A DNA stretch of 64,000 nt from BOG-1155 sp963717985 (GTDB lineage: Bacteria; Desulfobacterota; Syntrophorhabdia; Syntrophorhabdales; WCHB1-27). This document shows, piece by piece, positions 34,470 to 42,061 of the stretch (position 1 is its first letter; each line of letters begins with the position of its first letter). Below the pieces are notes generated by a model, which was not told where the DNA came from, did not search any database, and worked only from the letters and a program-made list of their open reading frames with translations. Location of the stretch: NCBI GenBank assembly GCA_963717985.1, contig CAVQYC010000002.1:372001-436000 (forward strand), given 5' to 3'. The translations under genes and the position numbers were made by a program.

Positions 34470-35864
34470 ATGGACGAGAAATTCGGGAAAGACCTGACCA
34501 TAGGGAGCATCCCCAGGCACCTCCTGCTCTTTTCAATTCCTATGCTGTTGGGCAATGCCATGCAAATCGGCTACGGCATAGTAAACACGATCTGGGTCGG
34601 ACATCTCGTGGGTGAGAACGCCGTCGGGGCAATAGGCGTCAGTTTCCCCGTGATCTACGTGGTCGTCGGGATCTCCATGGGCATGTCGATAGCGACGACA
34701 ATACTCGTCGCACAGTTCTACGGGGCAAAAGACTACCCCATGGTGGAAAGGGCGGTAGGCAACTCGTTCTCGCTGACCCTGATAGTAGGCGCCGTGATGA
34801 CGATTGCGGGTATACTTTCGAGTGACGCCCTCCTGAGGCTTATGGGGACGCCGCCGGAAAATTTCGCCATGGCCTCAACTTACCTCAAAATAAACCTTGC
34901 GGGCATGGTCCTCTTATATCTCGGCCTTCTCACAAATTTCATTCTCAGGGGCATAGGCGATACGGTTACCCCCATGGTATTTATGGCCATAGGGTTGGGA
35001 CTGAACGCGCTCCTCGACCCCTTCCTGATCGGCGGCTTCGGGCCGTTCCCTCACTGGGGTCTGAAAGGGGCAGCCTGCGCCACACTGCTCTCACAGGCTG
35101 CGTCGCTTGGGACAAGCATTTTCTACCTGAATCGACGACGGCACGTAATCTCTTTCCGTCCTTCGAAACTCAGCCTCGACGGCCACATGACTTTTCTGCT
35201 TTTCAAGATCGGCCTTCCCTCGATAGTCCAGCAGTCACTTGTTTCCATCGGCAGCCTGGTAGTGACGACCTTCGTGAACTCTTTCGGCAGCGCGGCGACC
35301 AATGCGTTCGGGGCGGTAGGGAGAATAGATATGATCGTCTTTATGCCCGCCCTCTCCATGAGTCTCGCGGTTTCCGCTCTCACCGGACAAAACCTCGGCG
35401 CAGGCAGGCCGGGAAGGGTGAAGGAGGTGTTCAAGTGGGGGGTCGTGATGACGTCGTCCATCACCCTCTTCATATCGCTGGTCGTCGTTATCCTTTCGAG
35501 GCTGATATTGAGAATGTTCGGCCTCGGAGATGACGGCAGGGTCATGGACATAGGCGTCGCCTATCTGCGGATCGTCGGGTCCTGCTACATATTCTTTGCA
35601 ATAATGTTCATATCGAACGGCGTCATAAACGGTGCAGGCCACACCATGATAACGATGGCTTTTACCCTCCTGTCGCTCTGGCTGGTGCGGGTGCCTGTGG
35701 CATGGCTGCTTACGCGCACCAGCCTGGGGATCACGGGGATATGGGTGGCCATAGTGCTCAGCTTCGTGACATCGATGACAGCCAGTCTTGCGTACTACTT
35801 TTCGGGAAGGTGGAAGAAATCGACCATCATCAATGCACCCGCGCAGATCGCGTATATGGAGTGA
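34470..35864 (+). CDS. MATE family efflux transporter
   Basis: 464 residues and 12 predicted membrane helices in two related halves. Segments such as PMLLGNAMQIGYGIVNTIWVG, the LRGIGDTVTPM motif, GLKGAACATLLSQ and ALTGQNLGAGRPGRVKEV fit the DinF/NorM-type MATE family, which exports organic cations, drugs or lipid-like compounds using Na+ or H+ gradients. It is preceded by the ArnT-like gene. The ATG at 34470 has only a weak purine-rich site upstream (AAAGAAAGACGG). Confidence 0.93.
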   Translation: MDEKFGKDLTIGSIPRHLLLFSIPMLLGNAMQIGYGIVNTIWVGHLVGENAVGAIGVSFPVIYVVVGISMGMSIATTILVAQFYGAKDYPMVERAVGNSFSLTLIVGAVMTIAGILSSDALLRLMGTPPENFAMASTYLKINLAGMVLLYLGLLTNFILRGIGDTVTPMVFMAIGLGLNALLDPFLIGGFGPFPHWGLKGAACATLLSQAASLGTSIFYLNRRRHVISFRPSKLSLDGHMTFLLFKIGLPSIVQQSLVSIGSLVVTTFVNSFGSAATNAFGAVGRIDMIVFMPALSMSLAVSALTGQNLGAGRPGRVKEVFKWGVVMTSSITLFISLVVVILSRLILRMFGLGDDGRVMDIGVAYLRIVGSCYIFFAIMFISNGVINGAGHTMITMAFTLLSLWLVRVPVAWLLTRTSLGITGIWVAIVLSFVTSMTASLAYYFSGRWKKSTIINAPAQIAYME

Positions 35865-36480
35865 GGTTTTCTTTTCCGGTCTTCCTCTTGTCGGTCGGCC
35901 GACGGCATGATCGGAATCGCGATCTTCGGCGCCCTGCTGCGGTCGTGAGGCTACGCCGTACGTACAGTACGGCTCCGCTCAACGATCCTCACAGTGCATC
36001 CAAATCTCATCGATTCTGAACATGCCGTCGTCCACCCGATCCGGCATCGGGTACAAGGCTTTTCTGCTGGCTTCAGACGCTTTGCGTGTTCGAGGAGGTC
36101 TCCCTTCCAATACACAGATTCAATCATTGTCTATAGCCTGGCACGGACGAGGGAAATGTTTTCCACGCGTTTCACTTGCTGATCTGTTGACCCCCAGTCT
36201 ACCCATTTATCAATTACCACTTGTATGGCGGCATTGCAAGAAAAACTTTGTGCTCCTCCACTTCAGGAAGTTCTTCTTGAGGTGGCAAACGCAACGGGGA
36301 AAGAGGCGACATCCCTGAACAAGACCCTATATTGTGATCGTTCCGGAGAGATATGTTGCCGCCCTTCCCCCTATCAGGGGCAGAGGGGGACATCTTAAGC
36401 AAGTAAATAGCTTTCCCCTTGCCCTTTCACGAATAGCTCATGTTCCCGGTTACAGCAATCGGATAGAGCGGACTGAGGCC
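35865..36480. other. Intergenic debris with palindrome, possible IS remnants
   Basis: No gene recognised. A nested palindrome around 35947-35997 has GTGAGG pairing with CCTCAC and an inner GCCGTAC / GTACGGC; it resembles, but does not match, the dispersed repeats. GTTGACCCCCAGTCTACCC near 36186 and GAGGGGGACATCTTAAGC near 36380 look like ends of a decayed insertion sequence, but no transposase frame can be read between them. Confidence 0.4.
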
Positions 36481-36497
36481 CCATAGAAGAAGATGCC

Positions 36498-36526
36498 TTG
36501 AAATTCAAGACGGACATGATTAATAT
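36498..36526 (+). promoter_or_regulatory. Sigma-70-type promoter in a gene-free region
   Basis: TTGAAA at 36498-36503, exactly 17 bp, then TAATAT at 36521-36526. No protein-coding start follows; instead a hairpin terminator lies 145-185 bp downstream, suggesting a small RNA gene. Confidence 0.6.
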
Positions 36527-36532
36527 ATTGGT

Positions 36533-36705
36533 ATCGGCGGATCGGGAAGGACCTTAAAGGCGCGTCCGAGTAAAAGCAATGCTCGGCAGGGCAAAAGCCA
36601 AGGCCGGAGAAGGTAGTGTCTTATACGCGGATCGGCAATAGCGTAAATCAACCCGCACTCTGCCGACACTAAGGGCCACTCCAATGAGGGTGGCCTTCTC
36701 TTTAC
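36533..36705 (+). ncRNA. Candidate small RNA of about 170 nt
   Basis: Bounded by a good promoter and a terminator-like hairpin, with no convincing reading frame. Internal inverted repeats include CCGAG with CTCGG (about 36567-36595), AGTGTC with GACACT (about 36615-36670) and ACCTT with AAGGT-like pairings. GCGGATCGG occurs twice. It does not match 6S, SRP, RNase P or tmRNA as far as can be judged by eye. The call rests on promoter, terminator and pairing only. Confidence 0.4.
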
Positions 36706-36710
36706 TTCCA
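36671..36710 (+). terminator. Terminator-like hairpin ending the candidate small RNA
   Basis: AAGGGCCACTCC and GGGTGGCCTT pair (one bulged G) around an AATGA loop, followed by CTCTTTACTT. The sequence from here to 37017 holds no recognised gene; TGACCCCCAATCGC near 36960 may be another insertion-sequence scar. Confidence 0.6.
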
Positions 36711-37017
36711 TGTCGAATGTCTACTATCAAAAGAGCTGGTTTCTATGAACATGGCTATGACGCCCGTGACTGTCTCAGAATTGCGAAAAGGTTCGTCTGC
36801 CTTCATCTGCGATCGACTTTCTCTCCTTGCGATATACTTTCGACTGTGACAGAATGGAAAAGAGGGAGGTTGTCTTAGATCCGGGGACAACGGAGATATT
36901 CAAGGCTACTCCATCAAGTGGTGAAGGTTCTATGATCCCCTAAAAGTTATTTTTCAAACTGACCCCCAATCGCAATATGAGGTAATTCCAACGATTCCGT
37001 GGTAAGATATTGCCCGT

Positions 37018-37335
37018 ATGGAACCGACAGCACAACAGCCCCACAAAACTGTGACCGTTTCATTTGAGGAGAACGTCTACGTAGCTACTTATTCAGCAGG
37101 TTCTCATGCCGTTACGGTGTACTCCATAACAGGTCCGGAGACCAATTCCGGACACGAGAGGTACGGCCTTGGGGGCACCTCTATAGACTCCCAGGAGTCT
37201 ACTGCCAAACTACTCACTCTGCAATTTCTCGAAGAACGCAAAAACACAGCAGACCGAGCCGCAGGTCCCAGCCCATGTGCGAGGAGTAGTGAAAGTGACC
37301 ACGTACTGCAAGGTTGCTGGAAAACTCTTGAGTGA
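37018..37335 (+). CDS. Hypothetical protein, 105 aa, possibly disrupted at its 3' end
   Basis: Not recognised. The first 65 residues look protein-like, with alternating hydrophobic/polar strands (KTVTVSFEENVYVATYSAG, HAVTVYSITG), while the last 35 residues (AGPSPCARSSESDH...) look random, suggesting a late frameshift or read-through into debris. No strong ribosome-binding site precedes the ATG. Adjacent to the decayed REP-associated transposase. Coding status is uncertain. Confidence 0.4.
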   Translation: MEPTAQQPHKTVTVSFEENVYVATYSAGSHAVTVYSITGPETNSGHERYGLGGTSIDSQESTAKLLTLQFLEERKNTADRAAGPSPCARSSESDHVLQGCWKTLE

Positions 37336-37368
37336 AAATTCGTCATCATCCGATCTACTATCTCGTAA

Positions 37369-37773
37369 CCAGATTCAACACATGTAACCATCTTGTCCGG
37401 AATCGACAAAGAATCTCCGCGGAAAGACCTGAAAGCACCCCTTTTTCTATGCTCGACGTCCTTCGTCGACGAGATCAAAGACTCAATCAGGGCAACATCG
37501 GCGGAAATCCCGAAATGACAGCGGCACGTCGCAATGCCTTCTCTTGAGAATATTATTCCGTCTCCAGCAGATGCAACGGATCGACAAATCACCGATGCTC
37601 GCCGGCATGGCTATTCGCTAATGGAGATCGGCAATCGCCTATCCCTTCACTACGCAACCATTCCCGAGGAGCTCAGCGCGGGAAAAGAGAGGTCGACGAT
37701 CAATATGCAAAAAACAAGACCCCTACTCCCCCTCTGGTCCGTCCAGAAGTTTTTGCTGTACAAAAAAGATTGA
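37369..37773 (+). pseudogene. Remnant of a REP-associated tyrosine transposase (RayT / Y1 transposase), C-terminal part
   Basis: In one frame the region reads GIDKESPRKDLKAPLFLC, then SFVDEIKDSIRATSAEIPK, an in-frame TGA at 37516-37518 (probably from CGA Arg), QRHVAMPSLENII, and a C-terminal helix-turn-helix DARRHGYSLMEIGNRLSLHY. This order (SFV-x-x-hK, IPKxQR, RPSLEEI-like, HGY-x-x-x-E-I-A-x-x-L-x-x-H-Y) is that of RayT-type transposases. The N-terminal HUH catalytic domain is missing or shifted, so it is inactive. Confidence 0.65.
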
Positions 37774-37845
37774 TCGTGTAAGACTGTGAACAATTTGGTG
37801 GTTAAGCCACCAAGGGATTTCAACATCAAAGACAGAGGTGCCTAT

Positions 37846-38310
37846 ATGCAATCGACTTCAGATGGCAAAAGGATTCTTGCGGTTGACGATGAACCGGACG
37901 TTCTTGCCCTTTTGGAGGAGGAGATCAAGCAGGAGTGGCCTAACTGGACGGTCGAGAAGGCGACGACCTATGAGAAAGCCAATGAGATGCTGAAAGCCAA
38001 TGAGTATGATTTGGTGATTCTCGACATCATGGGGGTAAAAGGGTTCGATCTCCTCGATACTGCGGTGAGTCGTAAATTTCGCGTGGCCATCTTCACAGCG
38101 CGTGCCCTGAGTTCAGAGGATTTGAAACGGTCGTACGATGCAGGAGCCTATGCGTATATTCCCAAGGACAAGCTAGGCGAAATGGTAAGCTACCTGTGGA
38201 TTGCCCTTACTTACGATCGCGAGCCTGGATGGAGAGAACTTCTTGGCAGGCTCGAGGGGTATTTCAACGACAAATTTGAGCTTGGCTGGAAGAGACCCTT
38301 CCAAGGCTAG
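37846..38310 (+). CDS. Stand-alone response regulator receiver protein
   Basis: 154 residues. A receiver fold fills residues 9-130: ILAVDDEPDVLALLEEEI, phospho-acceptor Asp in LVILDIMGVKGFDLL, the Thr in AIFTARALS and Lys in YIPKDKLGEM. The C-terminal 25 residues (FNDKFELGWKRPF) are not a known output domain. The ATG at 37846 has AGAGG 7 bp upstream; a GTG 60 bases earlier has none. No kinase is adjacent; several hybrid kinases elsewhere in the window could be partners. It sits in a debris-rich region. Confidence 0.8.
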   Translation: MQSTSDGKRILAVDDEPDVLALLEEEIKQEWPNWTVEKATTYEKANEMLKANEYDLVILDIMGVKGFDLLDTAVSRKFRVAIFTARALSSEDLKRSYDAGAYAYIPKDKLGEMVSYLWIALTYDREPGWRELLGRLEGYFNDKFELGWKRPFQG

Positions 38311-38439
38311 CGAACAGAATCGACTCTCGTTCCGGAATTGCAGAGCATCGTGAGGCAAAGGGTTTACAATTTGTGTCGTTAGCCGCTGTTACGATTCGTC
38401 GTACCGGCGGGAGCCGGTGCTCAGGGGAATTATAGGGTT

Positions 38440-38470
38440 CTGGACCCCGGTTTTCACCGGGGTGACGGCT
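38440..38470. repeat. REP-like palindrome, copy 2
   Basis: CTGGACCCCGGTTTTCACCG then GGGTGACGGCT, the inverted match of 21468-21499. Just upstream, ACCGGCGGGAGCCGGT (38403-38418) is a second small hairpin. It lies 0.7 kb from the RayT remnant. Confidence 0.65.
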
Positions 38471-38510
38471 TAAGCTAGCGCTTATGCCCCTTGGGGAGAG
38501 GGCAGGGTCT

Positions 38511-39320
38511 TCAGAGTGCCTCTGCGTTGAATCGCGCGATAGTGCCGCTTGCGAGGTTTTTTCGGTACACCCGGACAAAGAGAAGGGACGTCAGGAGAAG
38601 ATAGAGCACGGAGAGGAGGGCGCCGATAAGAAGATTTGACGCAAAATTGGCCGGCAGGGCGCCGGTGGCAAGCACGGCGCGGCAGGTTTCGAACACATAT
38701 GCCGGGGGGATCAGCTTTGCGAAGGCCCGGAGAGCAGCGGGCAGAGTCGAAACCGGATAATAGACACCAGCAAAAATCGAAAGTACCAGGGGGATGGGCC
38801 AACCCAGCCATTCCGCCGAAGGCCCGAGCCGAAAAATCAGGGCCGAGACAAAGATGCCCATTGCAACCCCGAAAAGCAGGAGTATCAGCATAAAAGGCAG
38901 GAGCAGCACGCCGATGCGCAGCACGTGGTAGCCGAAGGCCGCTCCGGCCACGGCGACCATAGCGAGGAAGGCGGCCAGCCCGGTCGTGATGCTCGTCAGG
39001 ACAAGGCCGCCCAGGTATTCCCTTACCTTTAAGGGGGAGGCAAAGAAATTGATGAGGTTCTGGCTCCAGACATCCTCCAGGAAGGCCATCATTATCCCGT
39101 TCTCGATCCGGCCCAGGAATTCCCACAAGATGATCGCCCCCAGAGCAACAGTGACGTAACCAAACGTGGCCCGGCCCAATGAGCCGAGGTACTTGCTGAT
39201 AAAACCCCACTGGATGATATCGATGATCAACCATAAGAAAATGCTGACCAGCCGCGTGGGATTGCTCTTCAGCAGGAAGAGCTGCCGGACGAAGATGGCA
39301 AGGGTCCGTGAAAGACTCAT
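38511..39320 (-). CDS. ABC-2 type transporter permease
   Basis: 269 residues with six predicted membrane helices, e.g. TRLVSIFLWLIIDIIQWGF, ATFGYVTVALGAIILWEFL, LTSITTGLAAFLAMVAVA and LPFMLILLLFGVAMGIF. The AEWLGWPIPLVLSIFAGVYYPVSTLP segment is the conserved ABC-2 region near the fifth helix. Together with the ATPase gene 154 bp upstream in the reading direction it forms an exporter, typically for drugs, lipids or polysaccharide. No substrate clue in the neighbourhood. Ends close to the REP-like palindromes. Confidence 0.9.
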   Translation of the reverse strand: MSLSRTLAIFVRQLFLLKSNPTRLVSIFLWLIIDIIQWGFISKYLGSLGRATFGYVTVALGAIILWEFLGRIENGIMMAFLEDVWSQNLINFFASPLKVREYLGGLVLTSITTGLAAFLAMVAVAGAAFGYHVLRIGVLLLPFMLILLLFGVAMGIFVSALIFRLGPSAEWLGWPIPLVLSIFAGVYYPVSTLPAALRAFAKLIPPAYVFETCRAVLATGALPANFASNLLIGALLSVLYLLLTSLLFVRVYRKNLASGTIARFNAEAL

Positions 39321-39325
39321 CTACC

Positions 39326-39360
39326 TATTCCTTTAGCGAGACGGGCTCGCGCGCCGCAAT
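39326..39360 (-). repeat. Duplicate of the 3' end of the ABC ATPase gene
   Basis: The minus strand here reads GCGGCGCGCGAGCCCGTCTC then GCTAAAGGAATAG, matching the last codons of the ATPase gene (AREPVSLKE and stop, 39474-39510) with few changes. The short duplicate lies just ahead of the permease start. The rest of the gap to 39473 shows nothing recognised. Confidence 0.7.
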
Positions 39361-39474
39361 TACCGGGGCTAGCGTCGCCCCCTCCACCGGCGGAGCCGTC
39401 GGAGCCACCCCCTCATAAAAAGGAAGGAACATTGACTGGTATTTCCTATTCATCTCTCACCTTTTCACAAACTT

Positions 39475-40221
39475 TCATTCCTTTAGCGACACCGGCTCGC
39501 GCGCCACGGCGATGAAGAGATCCTCGAGGTCCTTTTTTCCGTGCGCGGCCGGCAAGGTGTTCGGATCGCCGCTCAAAAGGATTTTTCCGTGGGATAGAAA
39601 AAGGACCTGGTCACATACGGCTTCGATCTCGCCCATATTGTGCGATGTCCAGAGTATCCCGGCCCGCGTTTTCACGGCATATTCCCTTATTTTCTCGCGG
39701 ACGAGGCGTGAGATGCTCGGGTCGAGTGAGGCGGTCGGCTCGTCGAGGAGCAGGAGCCTTGGTCTGTTCATCAACGCCTTGGCCAGATTGAGGCGGCTCA
39801 GCTCTCCGGAAGAGAGGAGCCCGGCCTTGGTGTTCGCAAAGCGTTCGAGGTCGAATTCTTGCAAAAGAGCGCTTATTCTCTGCCTGATAGATTTGATCCC
39901 GTAGAGCAGGGCGAAGACGTAGAGGTTCTGGCGAACGGTGAGGTTGGCGGGAAGATGGGCGTAAACGGCCGCGAAATTGATCTCGTTGCTGATCTCCGAT
40001 CTCCGCTTTTCGAGCATTTTACCCAACACCTCGATCGAGCCGCTCGTGGGCTTCAGGATGCCCAGGATCATGTTGATGGTGGTTGTCTTGCCCGCCCCGT
40101 TTGGACCCAGGAGACCGACTATTTCCCCCTCGTGCAGGGAAAATGAGATATGATCGACCGCCTTGAACGAATCATATGTTTTCGTCAGACCGGTAATGGT
40201 CAGGATGGCGCCGTTAGTCAT
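39475..40221 (-). CDS. ABC transporter ATP-binding protein
   Basis: 248 residues. Walker A GLLGPNGAGKTTTINMIL, signature LLSSGELSRLNLAKALM (SSGE instead of the common SGGQ), Walker B RLLLLDEPTASLDP and the H-loop ILWTSHNMGEIEAVCDQV. This is the DrrA/NodI-like type that pairs with an ABC-2 permease. The start at 40221 is chosen because homologues begin with a short MTNGAILTITGLTKTY-like lead; an extension upstream would overlap the thioesterase gene. Transcribed after the thioesterase gene (26 bp apart), before the permease. Confidence 0.93.
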   Translation of the reverse strand: MTNGAILTITGLTKTYDSFKAVDHISFSLHEGEIVGLLGPNGAGKTTTINMILGILKPTSGSIEVLGKMLEKRRSEISNEINFAAVYAHLPANLTVRQNLYVFALLYGIKSIRQRISALLQEFDLERFANTKAGLLSSGELSRLNLAKALMNRPRLLLLDEPTASLDPSISRLVREKIREYAVKTRAGILWTSHNMGEIEAVCDQVLFLSHGKILLSGDPNTLPAAHGKKDLEDLFIAVAREPVSLKE

Positions 40222-40247
40222 GGGCAAAGGTCCGCTATGTACACGGG

Positions 40248-40739
40248 TTATCGAAAGATCATAGAGGTGGAGGTACCGAATGCGTAGAGGCGGCCTTGTA
40301 CGTCGCTCAGCCTTGCCTCGCAGATGCCCGTGCGTGTGCCCATATGAACGATCCGCGCTTCGCACCGGAGCTTTCCCGCTTCCGAGGTGATCGGTCGCGC
40401 GTAGTTTACGTTGAGATCGAGTGAAGTATGCCTTACGCCGGCAGGAAGGAGCGAATGAATAACTGCTCCCGTGGCCGCGTCGATGACGGCGGCAGCCACG
40501 CCGCCCAGGACACTGCCGAAGGGGTTATAGTGAAGCTCCGAGGGAGTAATCTCAAAGACGACCCTGCCCGCCTCCGCCTCGGCAAGCCTGAATCCGAGCA
40601 GCATTTCCACAGGCGACCCTTCAGCCAGGCCATCCCTCATAGCGTACAAGTATTCGAGACCGCTCATAGTCTCGACAATTTTGGCCAGTTTTGCCGGATC
40701 GGTCCAGTAAAACGTGCGCGAACGGGTGTCGTCGTCCAT
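40248..40739 (-). CDS. PaaI-family hot-dog thioesterase
   Basis: 163 residues. The hot-dog fold pattern is visible: EITPSELHYNPFGSVLGGV followed by AAAVIDAATGAVIHSLLP, and HTSLDLNVNYARPI. In the PaaI group the N-P-x-G-x-V-x-G-G turn and the following Asp or Glu act on acyl-CoA thioesters, often phenylacetyl- or hydroxybenzoyl-type. An aromatic-CoA role would suit an anaerobic aromatic degrader, but nothing else here proves it. It leads a minus-strand run with the ABC exporter genes. Confidence 0.88.
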   Translation of the reverse strand: MDDDTRSRTFYWTDPAKLAKIVETMSGLEYLYAMRDGLAEGSPVEMLLGFRLAEAEAGRVVFEITPSELHYNPFGSVLGGVAAAVIDAATGAVIHSLLPAGVRHTSLDLNVNYARPITSEAGKLRCEARIVHMGTRTGICEARLSDVQGRLYAFGTSTSMIFR

Positions 40740-40942
40740 AAAGTAATGCCTCTGCCTTAGTTATTATTTGCGTGAGAGGCATCGGAAAAGACGCGCGCCG
40801 AATGGCGGGCCGGTCCCTCTCAAGAGAAATTATACCTCAAGAGCCCGGTGCGTTGGCGAAAAATCGGAAAAGTTGGTGCGCATGTTTATAAAAATTGCGG
40901 CGCTGCCGATAATAGGGAAGTGACTATGAAGGAGAGCCTGCC

Positions 40943-41413
40943 TTGGATGTAGAATACAGTCGTTCGTTCGTCGCCGGCATTACCCATGTGTTCAAGACCA
41001 TGTGCGATATTGATTTGATCCGTTGCGACCCGTTTGGGAAAGACGACAGAAAGACGACGGCTGAAGTAACGGGCGTGATAGGGTTCACAGGTGACAAAAA
41101 AGGGGTCATGTCTCTCAGCACTTCCACCTCCGGAGCACTGACCATTTACGCAAGGCTCCTGCGTGAAGAATACGACAGGATAACCCCGGAAATCATCGAC
41201 GCGGTGGGAGAGATTACCAATATTGTCTCCGGTCAGGCGAGGAAAGAACTCGAAAAAGAAAGCCTTCACCTTATGGCCCACGTTCCTATGGTTTTCGTGG
41301 GAAAAGGCTTTCAAATAAGCTATGTCACGAAAGGCCGCTTCGTATCTATCCCTTTTTCCTTTAACGCTAATGGATCGACCGAAGAGGTGAGCCTGGACTA
41401 CGTGTTTGAATGA
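40943..41413 (+). CDS. cheX: CheX-type CheY-P phosphatase
   Basis: 156 residues, TTG start at 40943 supported by AAGGAG 8 bp upstream. The CheC/CheX/FliY signature is present once: IIDAVGEITNIVSGQA, with Glu90 and Asn93 forming the ExxN catalytic pair that removes phosphate from CheY-P. GFTGDKKGVMSLSTS and GKGFQISYVTKGRFVSIPF match the two CheX sheets. It is 10 kb from the chemotaxis operon at 51-62 kb, which lacks a CheZ or CheX of its own, so it may serve that system. Its terminator lies inside the convergent thioesterase gene. Confidence 0.88.
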   Translation: MDVEYSRSFVAGITHVFKTMCDIDLIRCDPFGKDDRKTTAEVTGVIGFTGDKKGVMSLSTSTSGALTIYARLLREEYDRITPEIIDAVGEITNIVSGQARKELEKESLHLMAHVPMVFVGKGFQISYVTKGRFVSIPFSFNANGSTEEVSLDYVFE

Positions 41414-41838
41414 TGCGCCGCTAATGCTTGCAAGAATCGCTCGGGCACCCGGGCGATTCTTTTTGACCGATAGTTGAAGGTGACTATGCCCGTTTCAGCA
41501 ATTGCAAGCACCTTTCCACCTTTCCTGATCCTTTGAAATGCCGTGAAACTATGCCCGGTGAACGCGCCGAAATACGTATCGATTACGATCTCGTCGTGAA
41601 GAAAGCCTTCCGCTTTGTAGTTGACGACTATATCGGCGGTGATGGTGCCCGTCACGCCGTCGCCGAGGTCCACTTCGCTCAGGCCCAGCGAGTGAAAAAC
41701 ATCCGCCTTGGCGGCGCTTGCGAGTAAGATGAGATTGTCGGCGCCCAAGTGGTTGCCTATGCTGAGGTGCCGCGGCTCAATTCTGACGGGATAATGAAAT
41801 GCGTACTGCTCCTGCTCGACCAGCTTGACGCGCGCCAT
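41398..41838 (-). CDS. YbgC/4HBT-like acyl-CoA thioesterase
   Basis: 146 residues. A single hot-dog domain: FHYPVRIEPRHLSIGNHLGADNLI, FHSLGLSEVDLGDGVTG, ADIVVNYKAEGFLHDEIVID and AETGIVTFNYRSKRIARVP, the usual 4HBT layout. The start is the second of two ATGs 6 bp apart (41838), which has GGGGGAGG at a suitable distance. It overlaps the 3' end of cheX by 16 bp on the other strand. It follows the MoaD/ThiS-like gene by 22 bp, so it seems to be the last gene of the AOR operon, perhaps releasing an acid from an acyl-CoA upstream of AOR; that link is inference. Confidence 0.85.
   Translation of the reverse strand: MARVKLVEQEQYAFHYPVRIEPRHLSIGNHLGADNLILLASAAKADVFHSLGLSEVDLGDGVTGTITADIVVNYKAEGFLHDEIVIDTYFGAFTGHSFTAFQRIRKGGKVLAIAETGIVTFNYRSKRIARVPERFLQALAAHHSNT
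41432..41464 (+). terminator. Terminator of cheX inside the opposite gene
   Basis: AAGAATCGCTCGGG (41432-41445) pairs with CCGGGCGATTCTT (41449-41461) around a short loop, followed by TTTTGACC. It lies 18 bp after the cheX stop, wholly within the coding region of the convergent thioesterase. Confidence 0.75.
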
Positions 41839-41860
41839 CCGCATCCTCCCCCAAGGTCCT

Positions 41861-42061
41861 TTAGCCGCCGACCACCAGATGTACCAGAAATACTTCCGCG
41901 TTATCCGGCACCGGGGCCCTGTGGAATTCGTGACCGGTGACGGCCTTGCCGTCGACCCGCGCCAGTGCATAAGGATACGGGTCGTTCAATTCCCTGAGGA
42001 GGTCGGCGACGGTCATTCCCTCGTACCACGCCAGCTTTCTGCCGTCGACCCTCACCATCAT
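41861..42061 (-). CDS. MoaD/ThiS-like ubiquitin-fold sulfur carrier
   Basis: 66 residues ending in LVHLVVGG, the C-terminal Gly-Gly that is adenylated and thiocarboxylated in MoaD and ThiS. The rest fits the beta-grasp fold (VRVDGRKLAWYEGMTVADLL...YALARVDGKAV...EVFLVHLVVGG). Its ATG overlaps the AOR stop codon (ATGA), so translation is coupled. Placement directly after a tungsten aldehyde oxidoreductase suggests it helps make the tungstopterin cofactor, as MoaD-like genes next to AOR genes are thought to do. It could instead be a ThiS-type protein. Confidence 0.87.
   Translation of the reverse strand: MMVRVDGRKLAWYEGMTVADLLRELNDPYPYALARVDGKAVTGHEFHRAPVPDNAEVFLVHLVVGG

Noticed and set aside
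37332..37547. 71-codon plus-strand frame over the RayT remnant
   Set aside because: It runs in a different frame from the transposase similarity and its composition is random.
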